Below are positions 48,315 to 60,142 of a stretch of DNA of 64,000 nt, in pieces (position 1 is the stretch's first letter; every line of letters starts with the position of its first letter). A model generated the notes under the pieces. The model ran no database searches. It was not told the DNA's origin and saw only the letters and a program-made list of their open reading frames with translations. This stretch comes from Apiotrichum sp. Y4204. Lineage: Eukaryota; Basidiomycota; Tremellomycetes; Trichosporonales; Trichosporonaceae. Made by a program: the position numbers and the translations under genes. The DNA is taken from contig JAMYHL010000042.1 of NCBI GenBank assembly GCA_025531455.1, forward strand, positions 248,001-312,000. Direction: 5' to 3'.

Positions 48315-49299
48315 GAAGATGGGATTGCTCTGGGCGAGTTCTCCGCGTGCGAAAGTGTTTGGTGTTGGCGGAAAAGGCACGGACCCGGGTCTCGGGTCTC
48401 GGGTCTCGGATGCTAATTTTTCGGACGCAGCGTGCACCGTGCTTGATCGACGGATTGTGTGCTAGTGAGATTGCTGGATGTTGATCGCGGGGCTTCAGGG
48501 GGCCAAGTGGCAGTTGACTGGCAGCACTTGTCAGAGTCGTCCTTCGTGAACTTCTCCGAGTTCCTACCGACCGCACCCGTCACGCAACGGTACACTACGG
48601 TACGCATTTGCGCTAACGAGTGAGAGAACAGATCAGATCTGGGTTTCGTCTTGGGGATCTTCCAATACTGTGGAGAGGCCTCCCGCTTCTCCCGTACACC
48701 GCCCCTGAGCGTGTAATGCCGTGGGCGAAGAGCGCCACCGGGTGGGATAACGCATGGGGACGGAGTGGCGAGCGAGTCGCGTCCGGCTTGGTCGAGAGCT
48801 AAGCCCATTGCGTCAAGGTCACATCGCTCGTTGCGCTTGTGCGGCCGCTGACCGAGAGGTAAGGCGGAGACCTTGTGTGTTGGGCTGGATCTTCGGTATA
48901 TTGATACACGTACGACGACGCCATTCCGGTATCCATACCGTATCGTCCAGATCTCAACCCTGGTTTGGAGGGTTTGGAGTGACAGGATGCATTTGGAGCG
49001 GAGGACGCGGGATAGCTGTCTGGTTGGTCATGTCCAGTTGCTTTGCCCTACCTCTCACGTTAGATCCATTTGTCCCAAAGACAGGTAACACCAAAGCTCA
49101 AGTCGGTACACCAAGTAGTGAGCTCAGGGCTCATAGCGAGTATCTCTTCGAAGAGGTGGTTCAAAGCGCGAGACTCTGATGCGTGCGTTCCCTTCGTGTG
49201 AAGAAAAGTTAGTACAGTCCTGATCAGTGGGGAGTAGGTATACATGCAAGGCACAATGCAAGTTGTGGGGTGGGGGGCCGACTACGACTACGGCTGCGA
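48315..49299. other. 1-kb intergenic region
   Basis: Upstream of tRNA-Glu and downstream of uL6m. A TCGGGTCTCGGGTCTCGG direct repeat lies at 48388-48410, shortly before the tRNA. No gene was found. Confidence 0.55.
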
Positions 49300-50323
49300 C
49301 TACTTCTTCTTGATCTCCTTCAGCTTGATCGTCTCGTCGTTGATGAAGATACCCTGGGTGTTAGTGGTTGTGGCTAAAGACAGAACGGGGGTGGGACTAA
49401 TGCGAGTTTCCAGGCTGCGGAGCGCACAGTCCGTTGGCTTTAGTCCAGTTGGAGAGCATTGCTAAGATGGGATCCGGTGGGGGCTTCGGCGGTTGATGCA
49501 CATCGATCGCCCAGCTGCCTACAGCCAGAACCTTTTCCGCAATGTTCTTCGCTGGATCCCCAGTACACCTGAGCCGTGTTCGTCCACCTTTCTCCCGTCT
49601 CTTCCACTCCTTACTCACCTTACCACGGTACGGCTCGGGCTTGCGCCAGCGGCGGATCTTGGCAGCAAAGAGGCCGAGCTTCTGCTTGTCGTTGCCCTGA
49701 AGGACAATCTTCGTCGGCTGGGGCGTAGACACCTTGATGCCGTGTGGGATATCAAGCAGGACGGGGTGGGCGTATCCAAGCTTGATGTTGAGGCGGTCGA
49801 CGGGGAGCGGGGGGAGGACGTACGGCGGGGCTCCTGGGCGGTCGGGGCGCTGCGTGCGGGGCAGGGACGCCTGGAGGTCGCGGAAGACCTTGGGGATGGG
49901 CTCGACAGCAGCACGGTATCCGACACCAACGAGGCGCAGCTCGACAGAGTATCCCTGCGAGACGCCGTGCACAGCGTTCGCGAGCAGCGAGCGCGTGAGG
50001 CCCCACAGCGACTTGTGCGACTTCACATCGGGGTCGTGCACGGTGAGCACTAGCGGCGCGTCCTTGGCTGTCGGCGGGGAGAGGATGACGGGCGGCGCGA
50101 TGGGGATGACCTGTGTTCCGAGCGGGCCGGTAACCTCGACGAAGCGGCGCGCCTCGTCGAGCGCGACCGGTGTGTCCGGGTCAATCGAGACGGCGGGGTA
50201 CTTGAGCGTGACGCCGGCAGGGATGGGGACGGGGAGCGAGCCGATGTGTGAGCGCGCGACCGCCGACGCGTGGAATGACCGTGCGAGCGGAGCGCGCAGC
50301 GCGGCGCGGGCGGAGGAGAACAT
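49300..50323 (-). CDS. MRPL6: mitochondrial large-subunit ribosomal protein uL6m
   Basis: Two exons, 50323-49619 and 49353-49300, give 252 residues. A mitochondrial presequence (MFSSARAALRAPLARSFHASAVARS) identifies the start within a longer open frame. It has the L6 repeats, VTGPLGTQVIPI, HGVSQGYSVELRLVGVGYRA, LGYAHPVLLDIPHGIKV and KLGLFAAKIRRWRKPEPYRGKG. The final 18 codons, GIFINDETIKLKEIKKK, match the universally conserved L6 end and lie in a separate exon beyond a 265-nt intron. An ORF-only reading runs 73 codons into that intron and gives a false C-terminus. Confidence 0.95.
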
Positions 50324-50614
50324 GCCGGCAAAGTGGGGAGGTCCAGAGCTGGAGAAAGATGTAATGTCGCGCGAGGTGAAGATGTCGAGCGATGTGCGAG
50401 TTGCCGACTTTTCGACGAACAGCCCAGGGACAAGCAAAGTCGGAAAGTGGGTGGTATTTGGGATAAATGATGAAAAAATATGGGAGTAAAATATTCCCTG
50501 GCGGGGTCTCGTTCCGGATGTCTGGTCGTGCTCTTGAAGTCATCGATAATCACAATTCGACCTGCATTCCACTCTTCAACAACATCCACACCACCCCCAC
50601 AGCATCCATCCAAC
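50324..50614. promoter_or_regulatory. shared divergent promoter, MRPL6 / BuGZ-like
   Basis: 291 bp between start codons serve both genes. No specific site is assigned. Confidence 0.5.
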
Positions 50615-51784
50615 ATGGGCCGCAAGAAAAAGGCGCAGGTCTTTGTACGTCGTGCAGCGCACTCCCCAGCTGACATCAGGTCCTCAAGCCGTGGTGCTGG
50701 TACTGCGAGCGCGAGTTTGAGGATGAGAAGGGTGGGTTGAGACTCAGCGAGCGAGCGATGACTAACCCCAGTCTTGTTGCAGCACCAGAAGTCGAAGCAC
50801 TTCAAGTGCCAGCTGTGTCCGCGAAAGCTCAATGTGAGTGACATGGCGCGTGCGGATGCACGGATAGGAGGATGCGCTTGAAGGACGGTGCTTCCTGTGT
50901 TACGCCACCGACCTCGCATTTCCCCCATGCGACACGCAACTAACTCCAGACTGCCGGCGGTCTCATGGTCCACTCGCAGCAGGTGCACAAGTGCGAGCCC
51001 GAGCCGTTAACCAACACGCTTCCGGGACGCGACTCGTTCGACATTGAGATCTTCGGCATGGAGGGCGTGCCGACGAACGCGCTCGCCGAGTGGAAGGCGC
51101 GCAAGGAGCAGGAGGCTGGTGTGGCCGCACTTGCCGCCGCCGCGATCGCCAAACGCCCCAGATACGCGTACACTGTCATTCCCGAGGCGGACCTCATGGC
51201 TGCGCTGGAGCAGCACAAGATTCTCATGGCCAAGCGCCGCCAGCAGCAGCAGCAGGGAGGACCGCTACCATTCCCCGGCGCTGTACCACCTTTCCCTCCT
51301 CCAGCGTACGTGCTTCTCTACAAGTGTCTAGAGCACAGTACTTACCTCAGGTTCCCTGGAATGCCCCCGCCGACCCTCGCCCCCGGCGCACCGCCGCCCA
51401 TGCCAGGCGTGTAAGTGGTGTCGTGATCAATCTCTGATGACCACTAACCCCAGACCCCCGTTCCGCCCGCCTTTCCCGCCGAGCGGCGCACCCGCCCTCC
51501 CGCCCTTCCCGCCACCAAGCAACGGGCCATCAACACCGACACGCGGCCCGCCACCCGCGTTCGTCGCTGCCCAGCAGAAGACACACTCGCAGTCGCCCGC
51601 CCCGCCGCCGTCAACGGCCATGAGCGCAGATGTGCTCCCGCCAAAAGACGGTGTGTTCTGGCCCGACAACGACGCGTCGCCCGCAGAAAAGCGCGCGCTC
51701 CAGCCCAAATATCGGTATACCTCGCCGGCACCGGACGAGCCGAGCACGGGGCAGAAGCGCAAGGCGGCGGCCGACTTCCTGTGA
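50615..51784 (+). CDS. BuGZ/ZNF207-like C2H2 zinc-finger protein
   Basis: Six exons: 50615-50644, 50680-50731, 50772-50833, 50950-51305, 51351-51410 and 51454-51784, giving 296 residues. MGRKKKAQVF leads into two C2H2 fingers (CWYCEREFEDEKVLLQHQKSKH and CQLCPRKLNTAGGLMVHSQQVH), with WC and KHFKC features typical of ZNF207/BuGZ. The fingers are split over four short exons. GIn place of a structured end there are long Pro/Phe/Gly-rich segments, as in BuGZ, which phase-separates and binds Bub3 and microtubules in animals. Whether a GLEBS Bub3-binding motif is present is unclear; I do not see a convincing one. Role in the yeast spindle or splicing is inference. Confidence 0.88.
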
Positions 51785-51881
51785 GACTAGTGTGTGGGAT
51801 TTGCATGTATTCTCGTAGATATTCTATCGGGGGATACAGTACTAAGGGGATACAGTACTAATGTTCTAATCACCGCTCACT

Positions 51882-53212
51882 CTACTCCATGGTCGGTGTG
51901 CTCCACTCCTCGACGACGGAGTAGAGCTCGGCAGCGAGTCGCCGCTGGATCTGTGCAGAGGTCTCCTCAGCTGTGGGTGCAACAGCACGCACGGCAACAT
52001 AGCGTCGCCCGAAGATGACCTCGTCGATTGGTGCGTCGCGCCCAAACTGGTCCTTGCCACCGTGGAGGAGACCGCCTGTCTCGGCGATGATCACGGCCGC
52101 GGCCTGCTGTCAGCTTGATAACGATGGGTACTACGGAATTTTGTCACCCACCGCAACATCCCAAGCCCAACAGCCTGCGTCAAACGACATGTCCACCTCG
52201 CCAGCGGCGACGTGCACGAGGTTGCAGGTCGTTGCGCCCGTCGCTGTCGTCAGAACTGCCAGCAGGGGCGCACTCACTCCGCAGGGCATGCACCATCACG
52301 CCGCCGTCAATGCCCTTCGCTGGGTCACCGTTCAGGAGGCGGAAGGAGCGCAGCTTGGCATCGACGGTCACCGGGCGGCGGTCCGTTCCCCCTATCGTCA
52401 GGTTTGAAAGTCTAGTCACGTACATTCAGCAGCGATGAGACACTGTGATAGCGAAGTGAGCGGCTGCGGAATGCCGCCCGTCAGCGGAAGCGGCACAGTG
52501 CGGTTCATGAAGGCGCCACCGCCGGTGCGTGCCGAGAACTGGTGGGTTAGATCGAAGAGGTTTAACACACCCACAATACGGTTCATGAACGGCTGCGCGA
52601 TGACTCCGACAACGGGGCGGCGCTTGTGCATCACGCCGATGGAGCACGAGACATTCGGGCTGGATAAGCTCGATGCAAGATCAGGGAGCTTACTTGCTGT
52701 GCACAAAGCTGGGGCATGTTAGCGGGAGCGTCTGGGCGAAGCTCACTTCATGGTGCCCTGTCGTCAGCTCCATTCACCTGTACAGCAGACGCACATCTAT
52801 AGGGTCGACGATCCAGGTGTACGCATCAGTCAGTGCCGGCGTCTCGGCGCCCTCGGACGACTCCTCGCCGATGCTGGTATGAGCAGGGAAGGTCGGCCAC
52901 GATCCATTCCGCGTAGCTGGGCACTCACAACTGATGGTCTGGATACCGTTGAGCAATCGCGCCGCGGATGTAGTCCTCGACGGCACCGTCAGTCTCAGTG
53001 ACAAGCTGAAGTGAGTTCAAAACCTCTCCCGGAACTCACGTCGATGGCGTTCTTCTTCGTCTTGAAATCGGCGCTCGTCCAGCGCGCGGCAGACCCCGCG
53101 AGGATGAGCTTCGCGGCCTGCTGTTAGAATGGCAAGTAATTCCGGGGCGTACCTCCTCCGCGACGGTGTATGCAAAGTCAAGGATCTCCTGGTATTCGTG
53201 GGTATCTGCCAT
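51882..53212 (-). CDS. inositol monophosphatase
   Basis: Ten exons: 53212-53153, 53117-53040, 53005-52929, 52873-52795, 52757-52747 (11 nt), 52708-52694 (15 nt), 52659-52424, 52391-52278, 52243-52152 and 52103-51882, giving 327 residues. It hydrolyses inositol phosphate to inositol with Mg2+. Metal-binding motifs are GEES, WIVDPIDGTMNFVH and CWAWDVAAA; others are ETDGAVEDYIRG and AEWGTDR. The DPIDGTMNFVH motif is encoded across four exons, two of which are microexons. The usual second Thr of DGTTNFVH is Met here. The gene is convergent with the BuGZ-like gene, with only 97 bp between stop codons. Confidence 0.92.
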
Positions 53213-53804
53213 GTTGATAAAGCGTTATGATGTGAAGAGAAGAAGAAGACGAAGAGGAAGAAGGTGAATTCTCCAGAGGTGGAGCTTGATTTCTTGGATC
53301 CTGGCCATCCTGGAACGTTTGTTGTTGCAGCAGGCATTGAAAGTGGATGTGGGGCTCCAAGGTGCGCGCGCCTTTTAGACGGCTCGAACTGGATTAGAGA
53401 TGTTTAGGCACCGCATAAACTCCGACGCCTTACACGTATTAGGCATACAGCGATGTTGGGCGTGGCACCCACATTATTTCGCCCTGGGCCCAAAGGCCCA
53501 AAGGGCCCTTTGGCTTGCCACCCAAGACTCACCCAATGCACCCAAAAAGGACTCAACACGGTGTGGTTCTCGCGCGATCGATGTTGTTGCTCGCTCGCCC
53601 GCTCGTTCGGCGACAGGCGACCATTTCATCATCCACCATCTCTCTCCCTCTTTCTCAACCTCAGCTCCATCCACACCCCCACATCCAGCTAACACCCCCC
53701 TCCGACTCCTCTCCGCGCGCCCCTCTTTGCTCACCCAGCAACCACGTTTTGCGCGCGCTAACGGATAACGGACTGCATCGCGGCACGCGCCGCTAGGGCC
53801 CAGG
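53213..53804. promoter_or_regulatory. divergent intergenic region, IMPase / TAF2
   Basis: A 592-bp gap holding both promoters. It contains a perfect 16-bp palindrome CCAAAGGGCCCTTTGG at 53498-53513, preceded by a partial copy. Beyond that, C/T-rich tracts run up to the TAF2 start. Confidence 0.5.
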
Positions 53805-56800
53805 ATGGCTGACGACTCGGGCGGAGGGCGCGGCTTCACTCTATAAGTATCTCGGCGCGGCGCGCAAGATTCATGTGCTGACAGTCACATCGCATCAGAG
53901 GGTCGTGCTCGAGATCGACTTTGCCGGCGTGCTTACGGTACGTGATGGATGGGAGTGAGACCGCGTTCATGAGTTGAGACGCGTCGGCGCCGCGTCTTGA
54001 TAATATCGCGCCGCCGTGCAGTCTTCCGCTCGTGATCGCCGAGATGCTGCGTGCCCGCGGAAAATTCTCTGCGCCTTACGATCCTCCTTGTCCCACAGGA
54101 CTTTCCGTCCCACAGGTCTTTCCAACACCCATCCTTCTAACACTCACAGGGCTCCGCGCACCTCACGATCACGCCGACGAACCCCAGTTTGCGTACCGTC
54201 TACCTCCACGCGTCGCCGCTGCTGCAGATCAACAATGTGACTCTGTCGTCCCCCACGCCGACGAACCCCCTCCTCGCGACGCCCGCCAGCTATGCCGTGT
54301 CGAACCCGTTCCAGCCGCTGCCGGTGCGCGAGCCGCCGATCGACCTGAAGAGCCATCAGGAGATCAAGCGCAAAACGTGGGCGGCGCTCGGCGAGCGCGA
54401 CGAGGGCGAGCTGGCCATCTCCGTCTCGCACGGCTGGGTGCGCCTCCTTGAGACAGAGAGCGTGGATGGCACGGCGGCGGTGACGCTCGCTCCGATCCAC
54501 ATCCAGATCGACTACCAGCTCGTGGTGGGCGGCGATGTCACTGAGGGAATAGTGTTCCGCCGGCCAGGAGATGGAGGGGACGACTCGCAGGTCCCCCACA
54601 TGTTCCTCTCGCCGACGACATTCGACGCGGCCCGCGTATGGACGCCCTGTGTCGACAGCCTCTGGGAGAGATGTACATGGGAACTCGAGTTTATCGTCCC
54701 TCGGTGTTTGGAAGGCGGGGAGCCAACCGGCGACGAGGACGCGTACCCCGTGATGGTCGTCGCGAGTGGAGAACTTATTGAACAAGTGGGTACTTGCTTG
54801 ATTACGCTAACCCGCCAGGTAACACATCCACACGATCCGAACAAGGTCATTTTTTACTACCTTCAGACCTCACCCGCGACCGTTCAGCACATTTCCTTCG
54901 CCGCAGGACCATTCGAGATGCACCAGGTGCCGGCCATGGTGGGAGGAGAGAACCACAAGCCGATGCTGGCATTCTGTCTGCCGGGACAGCTTGAGGAGCT
55001 CATCACGTCCACCGCGTTTCTCTGCCGCGCAATGTCGTTCTACCACACCGAGTTTGGTTCGTACCCGTATTCGGCGTTCAAAATGGTCTTTGTGTCAAAT
55101 CCAAGATCCTCGTCCACCGTCTCGGTATCCATGGCCATCTTTTCGTCCGACCTGCTGTATCCGGAGAACATCATCGACCAAGCTATTGACACGCGACAAG
55201 CGCTGTCGCTTGCGCTGATACAGCAATGGGTCGGCGTGAACATAATCCAGCGCACCCTGTCGGACACCTGGCTCATCACCGGTCTGATGCTTTACCTCCA
55301 CGGCCACTTTATTCGACATTTGCTCGGCAACAACGAGTATCGATTTAGACTGAAGAAGGACATCGACCGCTGTGTCCATATGGACCAAGGCGACCAGCTG
55401 CCGTTGTGTCAGCCAGGTGCGATCGATCCACCGTCGGCTGCGGCAATGTCGTTTTACGCTTTAAAAGCGCCTCTGGTGCTCCACATTCTCGACCGCTACA
55501 TTGTGAAATCTGGCACCTCGCACGGCCTGTCACGCGTGATTCCCCGCATCTTCCTCGCATCACTGTCCGATGAACTGCCCGGAAACATGCTGTCAACAGC
55601 CTACTTCTTTCGCCTCTGTCGCAAAGCATCGGGCATGGACCTCCTCGGCTTCCAGGATCAATGGGTGTACGGCAGTGGATGTCCGCATCTCACCATTAAA
55701 ACCAACTTCATCCGCAAAAAGTTCTTGGTCGAGTTTACGGTAACACAATCACAGCCAGCTTTGCAAGCCGCCGAGTCCCTTGACGAGAAGAACAGGGACA
55801 AGGTGCTACTGCAGAAACGGCCCACGCCGTTCTTCGAGGGGAGTTTGACGGTGCGCATCCACGAGGCCGACGGCGCACCCTTTGAACATCTCGTCGACAT
55901 CAAAACGAAATCCAAAATGTTTCCGCTCCCGTTCAACACAAAGTATAAGCGAACACGTCGATCAGGTCACGTTGCGGCGCGTTTCAGCAAATTGCAGGAC
56001 GTTTTGGCACAGGCGGAGGACAACGACGACGTCGAGGCTGAGCAGTTGCGGGATGTGGACCGCGGAGAGGTGTTTGCGTATCCACCGTGGGACAACGAGG
56101 AAGAGCGGAGAGCGTGGCGCGTACAGGATTGGAGTGAGGAGGAGGCGGGCGCAATGTTGGGCGAAAGCGGTGGATACGAGTGGATCCGTGTCGATCCAGA
56201 TCTCGAGTGGCTCGCCCACTTTGATATCCAGGAGAAGCCGTGGTTCTGGATCAGTCAACTGCAGGGCGACCGGGACGTTGTGGCGCAGCTCCAGGTGGGT
56301 TGAAATTCTTGACTGCATGCTAACCTACACAGGCAGTGCAGAGAATGACGCTCTACCACTCGCCGGTGATTGCGAGCGAGTTGGCGCGAACCGTGCTGGT
56401 GGAGAACTACTTCTACCGCGTGCGGATGGAAGCAGCAAGAGCCTTGGTTGCTGTGAGTGTGCTTCGTATCTCACGCGGAACGCACGCTGACATCTAGTAC
56501 AACACAAGCGAAGCAGACTACATGGGGCTCTTCCTGCTTCTGAAGCTCTTCCAGACATTCTACTGCCATCCGACATGGGACGACGATCCACTTACGGCGG
56601 AGTCTCATCCCCTGCCGAACGACTTCTCGAACAAGTCCGATTACTTCCTCAAGAAGAGTATCATCACCGCGCTGGCCGAGCTGCGAGACCCCGCAACGCG
56701 TCAAGTTTGGCGGCCGGTGCGGAAACTGCTACTCAACCTTCTGAAAGGGAACGACAACTCGCAGAACGAATGGTCAGACTCGTACTACCTCGCGACCGTG

Positions 56801-59800
56801 ATCTCCGCCATCGGCGGCGCCTTCGCCGCTGGCGTCAACATGCCCGGCATAATGATAAACGATGCGGACAAGGAGATCGACCAGGACCTGTACAAGGAGG
56901 CGTCGGACGCGAACGAGCGCGCCATGACCGTCGACCGTCTGGTGCCGAGTTACCACAACGTCGTCACCGAGGCGGGGCTCCAGGCGCAGCTCAAGTCGAT
57001 CATGGTTGGGCAGCGGACGAATGACCCAAGACTCTTCCTCAGCTATACTCGGTGAGTTCCAACTATTTCCCCAGCATTCCCCAGGGTACTACCAGCAGCT
57101 ACTCCTTCAGTTACCTCTCCTGTTACTCCCCGAGCATGACTAACCCACAGGGAGGGCAATTACGAGCCGTTGCGGTTGCTGGCGTTTGACGCCCTGCTTT
57201 TGTGCAAGGCACCAGGCAGGAGTCTGGCCCTAGCGCAGTACCTATTCGACGTCATCAGATACGACTACTCCCTCACAGTCCGGCGGCATGTCAGTCGGGC
57301 GATCTCCGAGTCGATCCTCATGACCCTGGCCGTGGGTGAGGTGTATATGAACATAAACCTTGGCGTTGTGGAGGTGAACTCGGACGCGACGGCAGAACAG
57401 CGGGAGAAGGAGCGCGAGGGCGAGCAAGCTAAGATTGTCAAGGCGCTTCGCAAGGAGTTCAACTCGAAGATGGAGCTCCGCAAGATCGTCCAAGAGGCAT
57501 TATTGTGAGTTGATACAGTGTTCCCTAACTCACCTCCCAGGGACTCGTTTACTGGAAACGACCATGAAATCCTCTTCGCGCTTATCAAGGCTGCCGAGGT
57601 CATGTCGAGCGGAGTGCCGGAGCCCAAGCCCGGCGTCCTGATTACACTGAATACGCCCGCAGAGACACCCGTGGCATCCACTCCCAAGATCCGCCTGAGC
57701 TTGACGAGCGCGTCATCGGCAGAACCGAAGTCAGAGTCTGCCGAGTTCCCCTTCCCCAAAACCGATGGTCCTCTCGTGGAGTCTCCGGTCGCAGCGACAC
57801 CGAGTACGCCTATCAAGCTCGTTCTCAACCCCACCACCGCACCGGCGAAGGAGAAGAAGAAGAAGCAGCCAAAAGCCCAGGCGCGCGGTCTGCCCGACCA
57901 AGACTTCAAGGCCATCACGATCGTCCTCCAGAAGCTCCTGGGCGACAAGCGCAGCACGTTCTTCCGCCAGCCCGTGGATCCGACGCGCGACAGTGCGCCA
58001 GACTATCTCGCGATCGTCACGAACCCGATGGACCTTTCCACCATCCGTGCCAAGCTCGACAGCGGGCTGTACTCCACGCGCAAGGAGTTCGAGTCCGACG
58101 TCCGCCTCCTCATCTCCAACTGTTATTTGTACAATCCTGTTGCGTCGCCGGTGCGCAAGTCTGGCGAGGCTTTTGAGAAGTACTTCAATTCTGGTGAGCT
58201 TAGAGTGTGCAACTTACCAGAGCTGACGTTCAGTGTGGTCAAAGACGGAGAACACGCTGCGATCAGCAAATGCGGCCGCCGAGGTGGCGTCGCCGAAACC
58301 CACAGCGCCGGAGAAGGAGAAGCCGCCAGCTGCCAGCTCGTCGTCGAGCCTCATGCCCCCGCCACCGGTTCCCGGATCAGCGGGAGGCGTGCGCATCAAG
58401 CTCAAGCCGACCAAATCTGTCACGCTTGATGTGCCGCCGGATCCAACTCCGATGGCACCGCCACCTGTTCCGAAGAAGAAGGGAGCCGCGGCGCCACCAC
58501 CGGAACCCGCACCGCCGCCGCCGAAGGAGAAAGAGAAGTCGGGAAGGAAGAAGCGCGACAAGGCAGCAGTGGACGACGAGCTGGACGATCTCCTCGGAGC
58601 AGAGGTCGACGCAATGGAGAACCCAGTGCAGGACCCGTTCGAGGACTTGCTCGGCCCCACTCCGCCATCGAAGAAGATCAAGCTCAGCACCAAAGGCGCT
58701 GCACGTGACGCGTCGCCGCCTCCGGACCGCTCATCCAAGAAGGCCAAGAAGGCTTCTCCTGCCGACTCGGCGTCGTCCGCAAGTTCAGAACGCCTTGCCG
58801 AGCGCAAGTCGAGTGGACCGAGTATCAAGCTCAAGTCTTCTGGCGAGGGTCCATCCATCAAGCTCAAGGGTTCCGACGCGCCGCCGGCCATCAAGCTCAA
58901 GTCATCTGGCGATCTCAAGAGCAGAACAGAGGAGAAGTCACGGCCGACGGACCGGTTATGGTCGACTGCGTCGTCTGAAAAGCCGCGCTCGTTTGGCGAG
59001 TCGTCAAAGAGCAAGGAATCGTCCAAGAGCAAAGAATCGTCAAAGAGCAAGGACCCTCCGCCGAAAGCGAAGGAGTCGTTCAAGGACAAGCCGCGGTCCA
59101 CCGACTCGTCCAAGTCGGCCAAGGCGCTCAGGCGCGACGACAGCGCCAAGCCGCGCTCGACCGACTCGTCAAAGGCGCGGCGCACGTCCGACGCAATCGT
59201 TCCCCGCGGTGGGTCGGGCTCACGGTCACTTTCGCCGAGAAAGTCGCAGTCCCCCGCGCCTCCGCCTCCGGCTTCCGCTGGTGCGTCATTCTCGACAACC
59301 GCACCAGCGCCACCGCAACCTGGCGTCCCGCCTGGATATCACGGGTACCTCCCGCCGCCGCCGCCGTCTTGGCCGCAGCCACCACCGAACACGCCGCCCA
59401 CGGCAACGAACAGCATGCCGTTCCGTTTCAAGCGGTCGAAGGCGTTGATCCAGGTTCTCATCAAGGACCCAAGTGCTATCTATGTGAGCTTGCATACCTC
59501 GTACGTAAGCTGACATCAGTTCTTACAGCCGGTAGACCCGGAACGTGACGGCTGCCCGACATATTACGACGAGATCAAGCACCCGTCCGATTACAGTACG
59601 ATCATGCGCAACATTGACGGCAAGAAGTACAGGACGATGGGTCAGCTAGCGCACGACATAGAGCTCATCTTTGCCAAGTGAGTTGTGACTCCCTTCTACG
59701 CTGACCCCACAGCTGCAGGAAATTCAACCCGCCAGGTGCCATCACCGATCTGGCCGCGACGAACGAGGCGCTGTTCTGGAAGGAGTGGCCAAAAACCGTG

Positions 59801-60142
59801 TCTCCACGGCTGACACCGGACGAGCGGAAGCAGATGGTGGCGTTGCTGAACCGGGCGCTGAAGGATCCCTTGAGTCTCTTCTTCCGTGTTGCCGTCGACC
59901 CCGTCGCGCTGGGCATCCCACAGTACTTCGAGATCATCCCGCCCGAGGACGCGCGCGACCTGTCGCTGATAAAGAGCAAGCTTGAGAAGTCGGTCTACTC
60001 GACCGCGCGGCAGGTCGACGACGACGTGGATCTCATGCTCGAGAATGCGCGCGTGTTCAACGGCGAGGGCGACGCGGTCACCGAGGCCGCGAACATGTTT
60101 GCCGCGTGGTGGAAGCAGCAGCGGCTCAAGATGGACGTGTAG
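53805..60142 (+). CDS. TAF2: TFIID subunit TAF2 fused to three bromodomains
   Basis: Eleven exons: 53805-53842, 53883-53937, 54150-54785, 54819-56294, 56333-56452, 56498-57051, 57151-57504, 57541-58193, 58234-59483, 59529-59677 and 59713-60142, giving 1,904 residues. Residues up to about 700 form the M1-aminopeptidase-like fold of TAF2. The zinc-peptidase HExxH site is degenerate (ALIQQWVGV), as expected of TAF2. Helical repeats follow to about 1080. Bromodomain 1 is at about 1194-1297 (DPTRDSAPDYLAIVTNPMDL...CYLYNP), then a long Lys/Ser/Pro-rich linker. Bromodomain 2 is at about 1690-1790 and 3 at about 1795-1904; all keep the acetyl-lysine-binding Asn. The first intron is anomalous: canonical splicing leaves an in-frame TAA, whereas ATAAGT...GAC (53843-53882) keeps MADDSGGGRGFTL-VTSHQRV in frame. 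Confidence 0.9.

Noticed and set aside
53841..53849. CTATAAGTA as a TATA box, with TAF2 starting later
   Set aside because: No in-frame ATG occurs downstream before the conserved SHQRVVLEIDF segment, so the upstream ATG is needed; the motif is better explained as part of an intron.
58214..59185. 323-codon minus-strand frame within TAF2
   Set aside because: Shadow of the Lys/Ser/Pro-rich linker between bromodomains.
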